Shown one piece after another: positions 1-8,700 of a stretch of 64,000 bases of DNA. Every line of letters starts with the position of its first letter. Positions within the stretch are counted from its first letter, which is position 1. Location: positions 286,463-350,462 of the forward strand of contig JBPOFK010000001.1 of the NCBI GenBank assembly GCA_051252095.1. The letters are read 5' to 3'. The DNA comes from GCA-2401735 sp051252095. Lineage in GTDB: Bacteria; Pseudomonadota; Gammaproteobacteria; Burkholderiales; Methylophilaceae. Position numbers and translations under genes: made by a program. A model generated the notes under the pieces. It worked only from the letters and a program-made list of their open reading frames with translations, ran no database searches and was not told the DNA's origin.

Positions 1-25
1 CACACATCCGTTAATTTAGTTGCGC

Positions 26-964
26 TTATTCAGCAACTTCTTTAATGAGTGCTTGGCTATAAATATTTTCAATCTCTTCGCGGCTTGGGTGATGGTTTTG
101 ACCACCTCTGCTTGCGATTTTAATTGCGCCCATGGTTGCAGCTAATCTACCGCAGGTTACCCAGTCCCATTTTCTAACAATGCCATACAATAAGCCAGCA
201 CGATATGCATCACCACACCCTGTTGGATCAACTATTGCTGATGGCTTAACGCTTGGAATCTCATATAGTTGACCATCAGCGTAAATATTAGAACCCTCAG
301 CACCTAATGTCACAATTAAGGCCTCAACTCTTTCCGCTAGTTGAGCAAGGGTTAAACCTGTTTTATCTTGGAGTACTTGCGCCTCATAATCGTTCACTGC
401 TAAATAGCTAGCCATTTCGATAAAGTGCATAAGCTCTTCGCCGTTAAACATTGGTAAGCCTTGGCCAGGATCAAACATAAACGGAATATTGGCTTCATGA
501 CATTCCTTTGCATGTTGAAACATACCATCTCTGCCATCTGGAGCAATAATAGCGAGCGCAATATCTTTACAGTCATTTACACTGTTTAGATGTGATGCTT
601 GCATCGCTCCTGGGTGGAATGCGGTGATTTGATTATCGTCTAAATCGGTTGTGATAAACGCTTGTGCAGTAAAGCTATCGGGTATGGTTTTAACATGCGG
701 ACTAGTTAGATTATGCTTTTCTAGCCATGTTTGGTAGTTTGCAAAATCCTCTCCAACGGTTGCCATAATCAGTGGCTCGCCTTCTAGGAGTTGAAGGTTA
801 TACGCAATATTGCCTGCTGTGCCACCAAATTCCTTGCGCATTTCTGGAACAAAAAAAGCAACACTGAGTTTATGAATTTGATCTGGAAGAATATGGTTTT
901 TAAATTGATCCTGAAACACCATGATGGTGTCAAAAGCGAGCGAGCCGCAAATGAGTGTTTGCAT
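26..964 (-). CDS. PfkB-family carbohydrate/nucleoside kinase
   Basis: A 312-residue cytoplasmic sugar or nucleoside kinase of the ribokinase/PfkB family. The N-terminus (LICGSLAFDTI) is the usual first strand, a glycine pair follows in EFGGTAGNIAYNL near residue 47, and the C-terminal signature DPTGCGDAYRAGL carries the anion-hole glycines and the catalytic Asp. The early sequence resembles adenosine-kinase-like members more than fructokinases, but the substrate cannot be fixed from sequence. It differs clearly from the fructokinase at the other end of the window. It stands alone on the minus strand, with no obvious operon partner inside the window. Family assignment is secure; substrate is open. 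Confidence 0.85.
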   Translation of the reverse strand: MQTLICGSLAFDTIMVFQDQFKNHILPDQIHKLSVAFFVPEMRKEFGGTAGNIAYNLQLLEGEPLIMATVGEDFANYQTWLEKHNLTSPHVKTIPDSFTAQAFITTDLDDNQITAFHPGAMQASHLNSVNDCKDIALAIIAPDGRDGMFQHAKECHEANIPFMFDPGQGLPMFNGEELMHFIEMASYLAVNDYEAQVLQDKTGLTLAQLAERVEALIVTLGAEGSNIYADGQLYEIPSVKPSAIVDPTGCGDAYRAGLLYGIVRKWDWVTCGRLAATMGAIKIASRGGQNHHPSREEIENIYSQALIKEVAE

Positions 965-1058
965 AAAAATGATACCGTTTGACTATTAATGTGACATTAT
1001 CTTTTAGCAAGACGATGTAATGCAAGTTAAAGCGATAAAAATAAGGTGTTATGTGGGA

Positions 1059-1622
1059 TTATTGTTTAATAGCACCATCTATTAGCAATTTTGCTGCTTT
1101 TTTGGCGTATTTGATTGCACCAGAACCACGTTTCATTTGTTCCGCTTGAACGGCGCCTTCAAAAAGCAGTGATAGCTGTAATGCCAATCCATCCGCATCT
1201 TTGATTTTTGCTTCGTTGGCAAGTTTGCTGATGTATTGCCTAAACTCGCGAGATTGCTTTGAAGATAATTGATGTATCGGGTTTTCTTCATTTGGAAACT
1301 CAGCAGAGGCTTTTATAAAGCCCATGCCTAGAAAACTAGGTGAAGTGACCCACTCTTCAATAAAATCGAATAACTGTTTAATCTTATCGGCTGGTGCTTT
1401 ACTATTATTTGTAAGTTTGTTATCCAGCCAGCTTTGAAAGTCTTGCTGACTTTTGTTCAGCACCTCCAGAATCAGCCCCTCTTTCGTATGAAAGTACTTA
1501 TAAAGTGTCATCTTTGTCGTACCGGCGACTGCAACAATAGTATCTACACCCGTCGAGTTAATGCCCCGAGTTTGGAATAAATCGGTGGCTGTATCTAAGA
1601 TTTTGTCTCTAAGCGTACTCAT
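1059..1622 (-). CDS. TetR/AcrR-family transcriptional regulator
   Basis: A 187-residue repressor-type protein. Residues 1-50 form the TetR helix-turn-helix (ILDTATDLFQTRGINSTGVD, then TKMTLYKYFHTKEGL as the recognition region), followed by an all-helical ligand-binding half typical of the AcrR-like group. It is divergent from the SRPBCC lipoprotein at 1814, and the intergenic space carries the palindrome TATAC-N6-GTATA at 1765-1780. The simplest reading is a local repressor controlling itself and that neighbour. The ligand is unknown. Confidence 0.85.
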   Translation of the reverse strand: MSTLRDKILDTATDLFQTRGINSTGVDTIVAVAGTTKMTLYKYFHTKEGLILEVLNKSQQDFQSWLDNKLTNNSKAPADKIKQLFDFIEEWVTSPSFLGMGFIKASAEFPNEENPIHQLSSKQSREFRQYISKLANEAKIKDADGLALQLSLLFEGAVQAEQMKRGSGAIKYAKKAAKLLIDGAIKQ

Positions 1623-1764
1623 AAAGCCGAGTATATCATGAGATTAATAATTGGAAACGTTGTTTTGTATACTGAGTTGTACTATTAGATATAGGCATTG
1701 TGATATTTTCCCGATGCAATATGGTTAAAACTATTATTTACAAGGCGTGAAATATTTCATAAAA

Positions 1765-1780
1765 TATACAGAACGGTATA
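1765..1780. promoter_or_regulatory. Candidate TetR operator between divergent genes
   Basis: The 16-base element TATACAGAACGGTATA is an imperfect palindrome with arms TATAC and GTATA and an additional matching inner G/C pair. It lies between the TetR gene (start 1622) and the lipoprotein start at 1814, overlapping AT-rich sequence that could hold a -10. Its size and position suit a TetR dimer. A second pair of arms, ACGGT and ACCGT, spans 1773-1793. Assignment is by position and symmetry only. Confidence 0.4.
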
Positions 1781-1813
1781 GTATATTAACCGTCAACTAT
1801 GAAGGAGAAATAC

Positions 1814-2353
1814 ATGAAAAAGTTACTAGCAGTACTGATGGCTACAGGAACTGTTTCCTTAACCGCATGTGTCACAGGCGGAGGAGCTAGCGTGAGTAGC
1901 GCGCCGAGTTTGCACACAGAAGAAAAAGTGATGATTAACGCGCCAGCTGATAAAGTGTGGGCAAAAATTAATAATTTTGGTGATTTAGGTGCTTGGCATC
2001 CAGCAGTAGCTAAAACAGAGATTATTGAAGGCACAAATAATCAAGTGGGTGCAGTAAGACTATTAACACTACAAGATGGCGGGAAAATTACTGAAAAGTT
2101 AACTGCTTATGATGATGCGGCTTACACATATTCATATACGATAACAGAAGGTGTATTGCCAGTTAGCGGTTATGCTTCAACTATTCAAGTGATTCCATCT
2201 GGACCAGGTTCTGAGGTTGTATGGGCGGGTAACTTCAAACGAAAAGATCGGTCTGCAAATGCGACAAAAGGTCAGGATGACGAAGCGGCAACAACGACAA
2301 TCAGTGCAGTTTATCGCGGTGGGCTAGATAATCTGAAAAAAATAACTGAATAA
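1814..2353 (+). CDS. SRPBCC-family lipoprotein
   Basis: A 179-residue exported protein. The start at 1814 is chosen because GAAGGAGAAA lies just before it and it begins a clean lipoprotein signal peptide (MKKLLAVLMATG) ending in the lipobox LTAC. The mature part resembles the polyketide cyclase/START-like SRPBCC fold: EEKVMINAPADKVWAKINNFGDL and WHPAVAKTEI are the usual first strand and helix. Such proteins bind small hydrophobic ligands; the ligand here is unknown. The neighbouring divergent TetR gene suggests ligand-inducible expression. A strong hairpin terminator follows. Confidence 0.75.
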   Translation: MKKLLAVLMATGTVSLTACVTGGGASVSSAPSLHTEEKVMINAPADKVWAKINNFGDLGAWHPAVAKTEIIEGTNNQVGAVRLLTLQDGGKITEKLTAYDDAAYTYSYTITEGVLPVSGYASTIQVIPSGPGSEVVWAGNFKRKDRSANATKGQDDEAATTTISAVYRGGLDNLKKITE

Positions 2354-2373
2354 ACGCATCATCTATATATATT

Positions 2374-2402
2374 AAAGCTAGCCTATGATTGGCTAGCTTT
2401 TT
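2374..2402. terminator. Bidirectional rho-independent terminator
   Basis: A perfect 10-bp stem (2374-2383 with 2391-2400), loop of seven bases, flanked by A-rich and T-rich sequence on the two sides. It lies between the convergent lipoprotein gene and the gene at 2417-3163, so it can serve both. Confidence 0.8.
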
Positions 2403-2416
2403 ACGTTTTTATCAAG

Positions 2417-3163
2417 CTAAGTGGACTTTTTCATTAACATAGGCGTGTAGTTGCAGCGAATTTTTTCTAGCAGTTCTCGCACTAGTTTTTGATCTTGTGG
2501 GTCAGTGCTAATTTGGCCTAAAACAATATTCTTAAAATAGATAGATTTATATTGATCTGGTAGTTGTATTGCTTCCAGTAGGCGGCAATTACCGCTACGC
2601 ATCTGTTCTATTTGGGCAACAAGTGCTGCTGTACTTTCTGGGGTGGCTAAAACTGGGCTAAGAACAGGTTTAAATGCGGTTTCATGAACGGCTTCTGTTT
2701 GTGTGGCAATTAACTGTGGAGAAGCATATTGTATTAATAAGCCACCAGTAATGATGACCGTACCAATAAAGCTAGCTGCAATAGCATAGGCAGATTTTCG
2801 AGAGATACGAAATTCTTTTTTTGTTTGCGCTTTAATTAGCGCTTCCGCTGCGCTTTTGGCGTGAATGAGCCCACTGAGGTTGTTGTTTTGTATTTTTTCC
2901 TGCATGGCAGACAATGCCATGACGTATAGTTGAGTTGCGAGCATTTCTGGCAAAGCAGCACCTGCTTTTGCAGCTTCCAGACTTAAATATGTTTTGAGTG
3001 CGTTAGCATCCTGATTGATTTGACTAGGATCTGTTTGCGCACTAACACCTGGGGCCTCTGTCCAGTCATGAAGTACGTCAAATAAGCACAGCATCCTGGC
3101 GTGTGGCGTCTTGCCAGACTTTTTAAGCATGTGTATTAACCAGGTTGAGTGCAGGATATCCAT
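2417..3163 (-). CDS. Hypothetical single-pass membrane protein
   Basis: A 248-residue protein I do not recognise. There is no signal peptide. The first 125 residues are mostly helical and soluble-looking, one hydrophobic segment follows (SAYAIAASFIGTVIITGGLL, about residues 124-143), and the last 100 residues carry two cysteines (SGNCRLLEAI and EKIRCNYTP). The topology would be an N-terminal cytoplasmic domain with a C-terminal periplasmic domain, where the two cysteines could pair. It starts 10 bases downstream of the hemJ stop on the same strand, so it is probably co-transcribed with hemJ and the thioredoxin-like gene. No function is assigned. Confidence 0.6.
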   Translation of the reverse strand: MDILHSTWLIHMLKKSGKTPHARMLCLFDVLHDWTEAPGVSAQTDPSQINQDANALKTYLSLEAAKAGAALPEMLATQLYVMALSAMQEKIQNNNLSGLIHAKSAAEALIKAQTKKEFRISRKSAYAIAASFIGTVIITGGLLIQYASPQLIATQTEAVHETAFKPVLSPVLATPESTAALVAQIEQMRSGNCRLLEAIQLPDQYKSIYFKNIVLGQISTDPQDQKLVRELLEKIRCNYTPMLMKKST

Positions 3164-3173
3164 CGATCAGGCA

Positions 3174-3584
3174 CTAAAGTGGTTTGACTACAACCAGAAT
3201 AACAATAATGATTAGCACGATTACTGGAACTTCATTAAACCAACGATACCAAATATGGCTGTGTTTGTTTTTGCCTACTTTAAAGTCACGCAAAATCTTG
3301 CCACAATAAAAATGATAGGCAATCAAACCTAAGACTAGCGTTAATTTAGGATGCATCCATTTGCCTGTGATGCCGTATCCTAACCACAACCACAAACCAA
3401 AGCCTAATGCGAGTAAGGCTAGAGGAAGCATGAATCGGTAAAGCTTTTCTTCCATTTGCGTTAGCCGTTTTATTGATTCAGGGTTGGTTTCCATAGCATG
3501 ATTCACAAAAATACGTGGCAAGTAAAAAAGCCCAGCGAACCAACTAGTAACAAAAATAATATGAAAGGCTTTGACCCATAGCAT
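3174..3584 (-). CDS. hemJ: HemJ-type protoporphyrinogen IX oxidase
   Basis: A 136-residue membrane protein with four predicted helices that matches the HemJ/UPF0093 (CopD-like) family: WVKAFHIIFVTSWFAGLFYLP at the start contains the conserved His in helix 1, and WMHPKLTLVLGLIAYHF is the family's second signature. HemJ oxidises protoporphyrinogen IX to protoporphyrin IX at the inner membrane, an oxygen-independent alternative to HemY/HemG. Its stop overlaps or abuts the hypothetical gene downstream, and its start abuts the thioredoxin-like gene upstream, so the three form a probable operon. No other protoporphyrinogen oxidase is visible in the window. Confidence 0.8.
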   Translation of the reverse strand: MLWVKAFHIIFVTSWFAGLFYLPRIFVNHAMETNPESIKRLTQMEEKLYRFMLPLALLALGFGLWLWLGYGITGKWMHPKLTLVLGLIAYHFYCGKILRDFKVGKNKHSHIWYRWFNEVPVIVLIIIVILVVVKPL

Positions 3585-4087
3585 TAGCTTAATTCCTTAT
3601 CCAAAAGTGCACGCAGTTTATGAAAGTTGATTAGCCCCACTGCATGCTGAATACGCTTACCCTCTTTATTATAGATATAGGTCGTCGGCGTTACTTTTAC
3701 ACCACCAAATTTCTGTGTCATTTCAGCATAGCTATCGTGTATCACTGGAAATGGTAATTGTTTTTGTGTGGCATAGTTAACCACTTGCGCTGGTGGGTCA
3801 TAAGGCATGGCAACTGCAATAATTTCAAACCCTTGGTTTTGGTATTGTTGATAGGTGTCAACTAAGTCTGGCATCTCTTTGACACAATTTCGACAATCTG
3901 TTGCCCAGAAGTTAATGAGTACAACTTTGCCTCTAAGTGATTGCATGCTGATTTTTTCACCTTTAATCGTTATAAATTCAGCGTTTGCAATTTCTTTTTT
4001 CTGAGAAAGTTTGTAGAAGCTGAACCCGATTATGGCAACAAGTAATAACAGTAAAATAGAGAGTATTGGTTTTTTCATTGTTTGCAT
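3584..4087 (-). CDS. TlpA/ResA-like membrane-anchored thioredoxin
   Basis: A thioredoxin-fold protein held in the membrane by an N-terminal helix (KPILSILLLLLVAIIGFSF), with the catalytic domain facing the periplasm. The active site is WATDCRNCVKEMP (CRNC), and the later cis-proline lies in GGVKVTPTTYIYN. Such proteins reduce disulfides in the periplasm, often for cytochrome c or haem maturation, which suits the adjacent hemJ. The frame stays open to 4207, but that start would overlap the divergent oxidoreductase gene; ATG 4087 (or 4078) places the membrane helix at the N-terminus as usual. Confidence 0.8.
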   Translation of the reverse strand: MQTMKKPILSILLLLLVAIIGFSFYKLSQKKEIANAEFITIKGEKISMQSLRGKVVLINFWATDCRNCVKEMPDLVDTYQQYQNQGFEIIAVAMPYDPPAQVVNYATQKQLPFPVIHDSYAEMTQKFGGVKVTPTTYIYNKEGKRIQHAVGLINFHKLRALLDKELS

Positions 4088-4163
4088 AATATATTGTAAC
4101 TTCTTTATTTCAAATTGTGCGATTAACCACAACACAGTTGTAGTTTTTGTGGCGATTTTGACG

Positions 4164-4172
4164 TGATATAAT
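4164..4172 (+). promoter_or_regulatory. Extended -10 promoter for the FAD/Fe-S oxidoreductase
   Basis: TGATATAAT is a perfect extended -10 (TGn plus TATAAT). It lies 25 bases before the ATG at 4198, giving a leader of about 19 bases without a Shine-Dalgarno sequence. This supports both the 4198 start and the later start of the divergent thioredoxin gene. Confidence 0.6.
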
Positions 4173-4197
4173 CGGTTTTTGTTTAAAAAATTATTGA

Positions 4198-7100
4198 ATG
4201 AACGCACCTATTTCAGCTGAATTACTTAGAGCTAATCCTGACACACCAACGCGACTCCGCGAAATTCCATATAACTATACTTCTTTTTCTGACAGAGAAA
4301 TCGTTATACGGTTCCTAGGCGAGGAGATGTGGGACTTACTGCATGCATTAAGAGCAGAACGTAGAACGGGTAGAAGCGCGCGCATGTTATTTGAAGTGTT
4401 AGGTGATATGTGGGTTGTAAGTCGCAACCCCTATTTACAAGATGACCTTCTGGACAACCCAAAGCGCCGTGCATCTTTGATTGAGGCGCTCAATCATCGC
4501 GTATCAGCCATTGATGAGCGTAGAAGTGGCAATGATAAAGTTGAAAGACTTGTTGTTGCTACTAAAAAAGCCATAGACAAGTTTGCTGATGATTTTCGAC
4601 AAACATACGATTTGCGTAAAAAAGCACTCAACAAATTACTTAAGTTTACGCGCAAAGATAATATCCAGTTTGATGGATTGGCACGTGTTTCACATGTGAC
4701 TGATGCAACAGATTGGCGTGTTGAGTATCCATTTGTTGTGCTCAATCCAGATACCGAAGCAGAAATTGCACATCTTGTTCGTATTTGTATAGAACTGGGC
4801 TTAACGGTTATTCCTAGAGGGGGTGGTACTGGCTATACAGGTGGCGCAATTCCATTAACCCCTTTGTCAGCCGTGATTAATACTGAAAAACTGGATCAGC
4901 ATGCGGGCGTACAGATGCGGGCTTTGCCAGGCGTAGCGCATCAAGTTGCTACGATAGAATGTGGTGCTGGCGTGGTGACACGTAGGGCAATGGAAGCAGC
5001 ATCAGAAGCTGGTTTAGAGTTCGCATGTGACCCAACGTCTGCAGATGCTTGCTGTATTGGTGGGAATGTTGCTGTTAATGCTGGTGGTAAAAAGGCGGTC
5101 TTATGGGGGACTGCATTAGACAATTTGGCTTCATGGCGCATGGTGACACCTGATGCAACATGGATGGAGATTGAACGGTTAGATCATAACTTAGGCAAGA
5201 TTCATGATATTGAAATGGCGCGATTTAAAATTAGCCGTTTTGATGCAGATAGGAAAAATCTGATTGCTGAACCAGAAGTCATTGAAATTCCAGGCCCAAG
5301 CTTTCGTAAGGTTGGGTTGGGTAAAGATGTCACGGATAAGTTTTTGTCTGGATTGCCTGGTGTGCAAAAAGAAGGGTGCGATGGATTAATTACATCAGCA
5401 ACATTTATTTTGCACCGCATGCCTAAACATGTACGCACTGTGGCACTTGAGTTTTTTGGTCAGGTATCAAATGCGGTGCCTGCCATCGTTGAAATTAAAG
5501 ACTATTTAGATGCAACAGCCAAGCAAAAACCCGCTGTTCTGTTAGCTGGCCTAGAGCATCTTGATGAGCGTTACATAAAGGCAGTAGGGTATGCAACTAA
5601 AGCTGCGCGTCAGCAAAGGCCAAAAATGGTTTTGCTCGCAGACATTGCGTCAGACGATGAGAATGCAGTTGGAGAGGTTGCATCCGCTATTGTGCGGATG
5701 TGTAATGCGCGTGATGGCGAAGGTTTTGTGGCTGTTTCGCCCGATGCGCGCAAAAAATTCTGGTTAGATCGATCACGTACAGCTGCGATTGCTCGACACA
5801 CTAATGCATTCAAAATTAATGAAGATGTGGTCATACCACTCCCGCAATTAGGCGAGTACTCAAATGGCATTGAGCGTATCAATATTGAACTCTCAATTAA
5901 TAATAAGCTTAAATTGATAGATGCCTTGGAGAAATTCTTGGAAGGTGATTTGCCGCTTCAACAAGACGAAGAAGGCAATACAGATCAAGAAAGTGTGAAG
6001 TCTAAGCAAGTCTTGGCATTGCAGCTGGTCCGCGATATGCGCATGCAATGGCGCTTAATTTTGAATTCTCTAGACGAACCATTGAATGCATTAGGTAAGT
6101 TTGGCGATCAGTTTGGTCAACATGCGACTGTCTTTGAAGCGGTACAGTCTTATGATTTGCGCGTCTCTTGGAAGCGAGAGTTAAAGCAGCCTTTGGGCGA
6201 CATATTTGCGGGCCGCGAATTCCAAAAGATTATTGAGGCACTAGATAGCATCCACAAAAAAATCTTGAAGAGTCGTGTTTTCATCGCCTTGCATATGCAT
6301 GCAGGTGATGGCAACGTGCATACCAATATTCCCGTTAATTCTGATGATTATGACATGATGCAGCAAGTGCATGGCGCTGTGAAGCGCGTGATGGCACTTG
6401 CGCGTAAGTTGGACGGTGTTATTTCAGGAGAGCATGGGATTGGCATCACCAAAATGGAGTTTTTGGATCAAGAAACGATTGATACATTTACCCAGTATAA
6501 AAATAAAGTCGATCCAAATGGGCACTTCAATAAAGGTAAACTGCTAGCTGGCTCTGGTTTAGAGAATGCCTATACCCCAAGTTTTGGCTTGCTAGAGCAA
6601 GAATCGATTATTATGGAGCAGTCTGCTATGGGAGAAATAGCAGATGATATTTCAGACTGCTTGCGCTGTGGTAAATGCAAACCTGTGTGTTCAACGCACG
6701 TGCCAAGGGCAAACTTACTCTATTCACCGCGGAATAAAATTCTGGGCACATCGCTGTTGATTGAAGCTTTTTTATATGAAGAGCAAACACGTCGCGGCAT
6801 TTCGCTTCAACATTTTGATGAGTTTAACGATGTGGCGGATCACTGTACTGTTTGTCATCGTTGTGAAAATCCTTGCCCAGTCAATATTGATTTTGGTGAT
6901 GTGACTATCAAAATGCGTAATTTTTTGCGGGAGCAGGGAAAGAAAAAATTCAATCCAGGTACTGCTGCAGGAATGTTATATCTCAACGCAAAAGATCCTG
7001 CGACCATAAAATTTTTACGCGCAACGATGATAGGTATGGGCTATAAAGCGATTAACTTTGCCAATAGCTTGGCGAAAAAATTTGGCTTATTAAAAGATAA

Positions 7101-8067
7101 AAAAGCGCCACCAGCAACAGTCGGTAAAGCAGAAATCAAAGCACAGGTGATTCATTTTATTAATAGGCCAATGCCTAAAAAAATGCAGTCAAAAACTTCA
7201 CGTGCAATGTTAGGTGTTGAAGATGATACGATGGTACCGCTTATTCGAAACCCTGAAAAAGTAACGGATGACTCTGATGCTGTTTTCTACTTCCCAGGTT
7301 GTGGTTCTGAGCGCTTGTTTTCTAATGTCGGATTGGCGACGCAGGCAATGTTATATGAAGTCGGTGCTATTACCGTATTGCCACCGGGCTATTTGTGCTG
7401 CGGTTATCCGCAAACGGCAAGTGGTAACCATGACAAAGGGCAAGAGATTACGGCAGAAAATCGCGTGCTGTTCCATCGTGTGGCAAACACCCTCAATTAT
7501 TTGGATATTAAAACAGTAATTGTTTCCTGCGGTACTTGTATGGATCAATTGCAAAAGTATGAATTTGAGAAGATTTTCCCAGGTTGCCGATTATTGGATA
7601 TCCATGAATACTTAATGGAAAAAGATCAAAAGTTGTCTGGTATCACAGGTACGCGCTATATGTATCATGACCCTTGTCATAGCCCGATGAAGACCTATAA
7701 ACCGACAGAGGTGACCAATATGCTGATGGGGCAGAATGTTGACTTGAATGATCGATGTTGTGGTGAGAGTGGCACCTTCGCCGCTGCGCGACCAGATATT
7801 GCCACTCAAGTTAAATTCCGTAAGCAAGAAGAGCTTGAAAAAGGCTTGGATAAAATGGGATTGACAGTTGGCAAGCCAGAAGAAAATGTAAAAATTCTAA
7901 CGAGTTGCCCAAGCTGCTTACAAGGTTTATCGCGTTATGGTAATGATACAGGGATAGAAGCTGATTACATCGTCGTTGAAATGGCTAAACACCTGCTTGG
8001 AGAAGACTGGATGGATGATTACATTCAGAAAGCCAACAATGGCGGCATAGAAAAAATCTTACTTTAG
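4198..8067 (+). CDS. FAD-linked oxidase / Fe-S (DUF3683) fusion oxidoreductase
   Basis: A 1289-residue multidomain protein. Residues 1-150 match the DUF3683 N-terminal extension seen in betaproteobacteria. A FAD-binding type 4 domain follows (VIPRGGGTGYTGGAIPLTPL near residue 205), then the FAD-oxidase C-terminal domain (HMHAGDGNVHTNIP; GEHGIGITKMEFL). Two cysteine clusters (CLRCGKCKPVCSTH and CTVCHRCENPCP) bind 4Fe-4S centres, and two CCG domains close the protein (CCGYPQTASGNHDKGQ; CCGESGTFAAARP). The architecture is that of D-lactate, glycolate or D-2-hydroxyglutarate dehydrogenases passing electrons to the quinone pool. The physiological 2-hydroxyacid is not determined. It is monocistronic and convergent with slmA. 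Confidence 0.85.
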   Translation: MNAPISAELLRANPDTPTRLREIPYNYTSFSDREIVIRFLGEEMWDLLHALRAERRTGRSARMLFEVLGDMWVVSRNPYLQDDLLDNPKRRASLIEALNHRVSAIDERRSGNDKVERLVVATKKAIDKFADDFRQTYDLRKKALNKLLKFTRKDNIQFDGLARVSHVTDATDWRVEYPFVVLNPDTEAEIAHLVRICIELGLTVIPRGGGTGYTGGAIPLTPLSAVINTEKLDQHAGVQMRALPGVAHQVATIECGAGVVTRRAMEAASEAGLEFACDPTSADACCIGGNVAVNAGGKKAVLWGTALDNLASWRMVTPDATWMEIERLDHNLGKIHDIEMARFKISRFDADRKNLIAEPEVIEIPGPSFRKVGLGKDVTDKFLSGLPGVQKEGCDGLITSATFILHRMPKHVRTVALEFFGQVSNAVPAIVEIKDYLDATAKQKPAVLLAGLEHLDERYIKAVGYATKAARQQRPKMVLLADIASDDENAVGEVASAIVRMCNARDGEGFVAVSPDARKKFWLDRSRTAAIARHTNAFKINEDVVIPLPQLGEYSNGIERINIELSINNKLKLIDALEKFLEGDLPLQQDEEGNTDQESVKSKQVLALQLVRDMRMQWRLILNSLDEPLNALGKFGDQFGQHATVFEAVQSYDLRVSWKRELKQPLGDIFAGREFQKIIEALDSIHKKILKSRVFIALHMHAGDGNVHTNIPVNSDDYDMMQQVHGAVKRVMALARKLDGVISGEHGIGITKMEFLDQETIDTFTQYKNKVDPNGHFNKGKLLAGSGLENAYTPSFGLLEQESIIMEQSAMGEIADDISDCLRCGKCKPVCSTHVPRANLLYSPRNKILGTSLLIEAFLYEEQTRRGISLQHFDEFNDVADHCTVCHRCENPCPVNIDFGDVTIKMRNFLREQGKKKFNPGTAAGMLYLNAKDPATIKFLRATMIGMGYKAINFANSLAKKFGLLKDKKAPPATVGKAEIKAQVIHFINRPMPKKMQSKTSRAMLGVEDDTMVPLIRNPEKVTDDSDAVFYFPGCGSERLFSNVGLATQAMLYEVGAITVLPPGYLCCGYPQTASGNHDKGQEITAENRVLFHRVANTLNYLDIKTVIVSCGTCMDQLQKYEFEKIFPGCRLLDIHEYLMEKDQKLSGITGTRYMYHDPCHSPMKTYKPTEVTNMLMGQNVDLNDRCCGESGTFAAARPDIATQVKFRKQEELEKGLDKMGLTVGKPEENVKILTSCPSCLQGLSRYGNDTGIEADYIVVEMAKHLLGEDWMDDYIQKANNGGIEKILL

Positions 8068-8075
8068 CAAAAGAT

Positions 8076-8105
8076 GTTAAGCGCCATCTGGAGATGGTGC
8101 TTAAC
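8076..8105. terminator. Long hairpin between convergent genes
   Basis: A 13-bp stem (8076-8088 with 8093-8105, one G-U pair) with a four-base loop, lying exactly between the stop of the oxidoreductase and the stop of slmA. There is no T-run on either side, so it may be a transcript-end stabiliser or a weak terminator rather than a textbook one. Confidence 0.45.
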
Positions 8106-8663
8106 TTACATAATGGATGCTAATTGCTGCTGTACGTATTCAAGAGGCTTACGCTTAAAACCACTTTTTGCATACTGGTGCCAGCGGCCAATCACAAAAC
8201 ACAGCATCATATTTGCTTGGCTTTCTGGTAATATTTTTTTGCCAGACTCAGCTACGGCGACTTTAAGACATTGTTTTAGTGATGCTTCGATACGATCGTA
8301 GAGTTGATTAATGCGATCTTGTAACCTTTCATTTTCGTTAACAAGTGCATCACCAATCAATACTCGCGTCATTCCTGGATTCTTTTCTGCAAATCTAAGT
8401 AGCATGCTGACAATTAATAAAATTTGTTTACTGCCATCCTGTTCTTCTGTCGTGATTTTGTTGATCACGCCAAAAATACTATTTTCGATAAACTCGATTA
8501 GCCCTTCAAACATTTGTGCTTTCGTTGAGAAATGCCGATAAAGCGCTGCTTCAGATACATCCAATTTTTTTGCGAGTGCAGCGGTAGTTATTTTTTCGCG
8601 TTTTGGATTTTCAAGCATTTTTGCTAATGCTTCTAAGATTTGTTGTTTGCGTTCCCCTGCCAT
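8106..8663 (-). CDS. slmA: Nucleoid occlusion factor SlmA
   Basis: A 185-residue TetR-fold protein. The N-terminus (MAGERKQQILEALAKMLENP) and helix-turn-helix (ITTAALAKKLDVSEAALYRHF) match SlmA, as does the middle segment EKNPGMTRVLIGDALVNEN. SlmA binds specific chromosomal sites and blocks FtsZ assembly over the nucleoid. It is the last gene of a minus-strand run argB - nucleotidase - slmA with spacings of about 28-37 bases, an arrangement found in other betaproteobacteria. Length is close to that of the E. coli protein (198). Confidence 0.9.
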   Translation of the reverse strand: MAGERKQQILEALAKMLENPKREKITTAALAKKLDVSEAALYRHFSTKAQMFEGLIEFIENSIFGVINKITTEEQDGSKQILLIVSMLLRFAEKNPGMTRVLIGDALVNENERLQDRINQLYDRIEASLKQCLKVAVAESGKKILPESQANMMLCFVIGRWHQYAKSGFKRKPLEYVQQQLASIM

Positions 8664-8700
8664 GCTATTCCCTGAAATGACTGAATGATTATTGGATTAA

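Noticed and set aside
6300..8067. Possibility that the 1289-residue oxidoreductase is an artificial join of two genes
   Set aside because: The FAD domains and Fe-S/CCG domains are in one frame without a stop, and this long fused form is known in betaproteobacteria.
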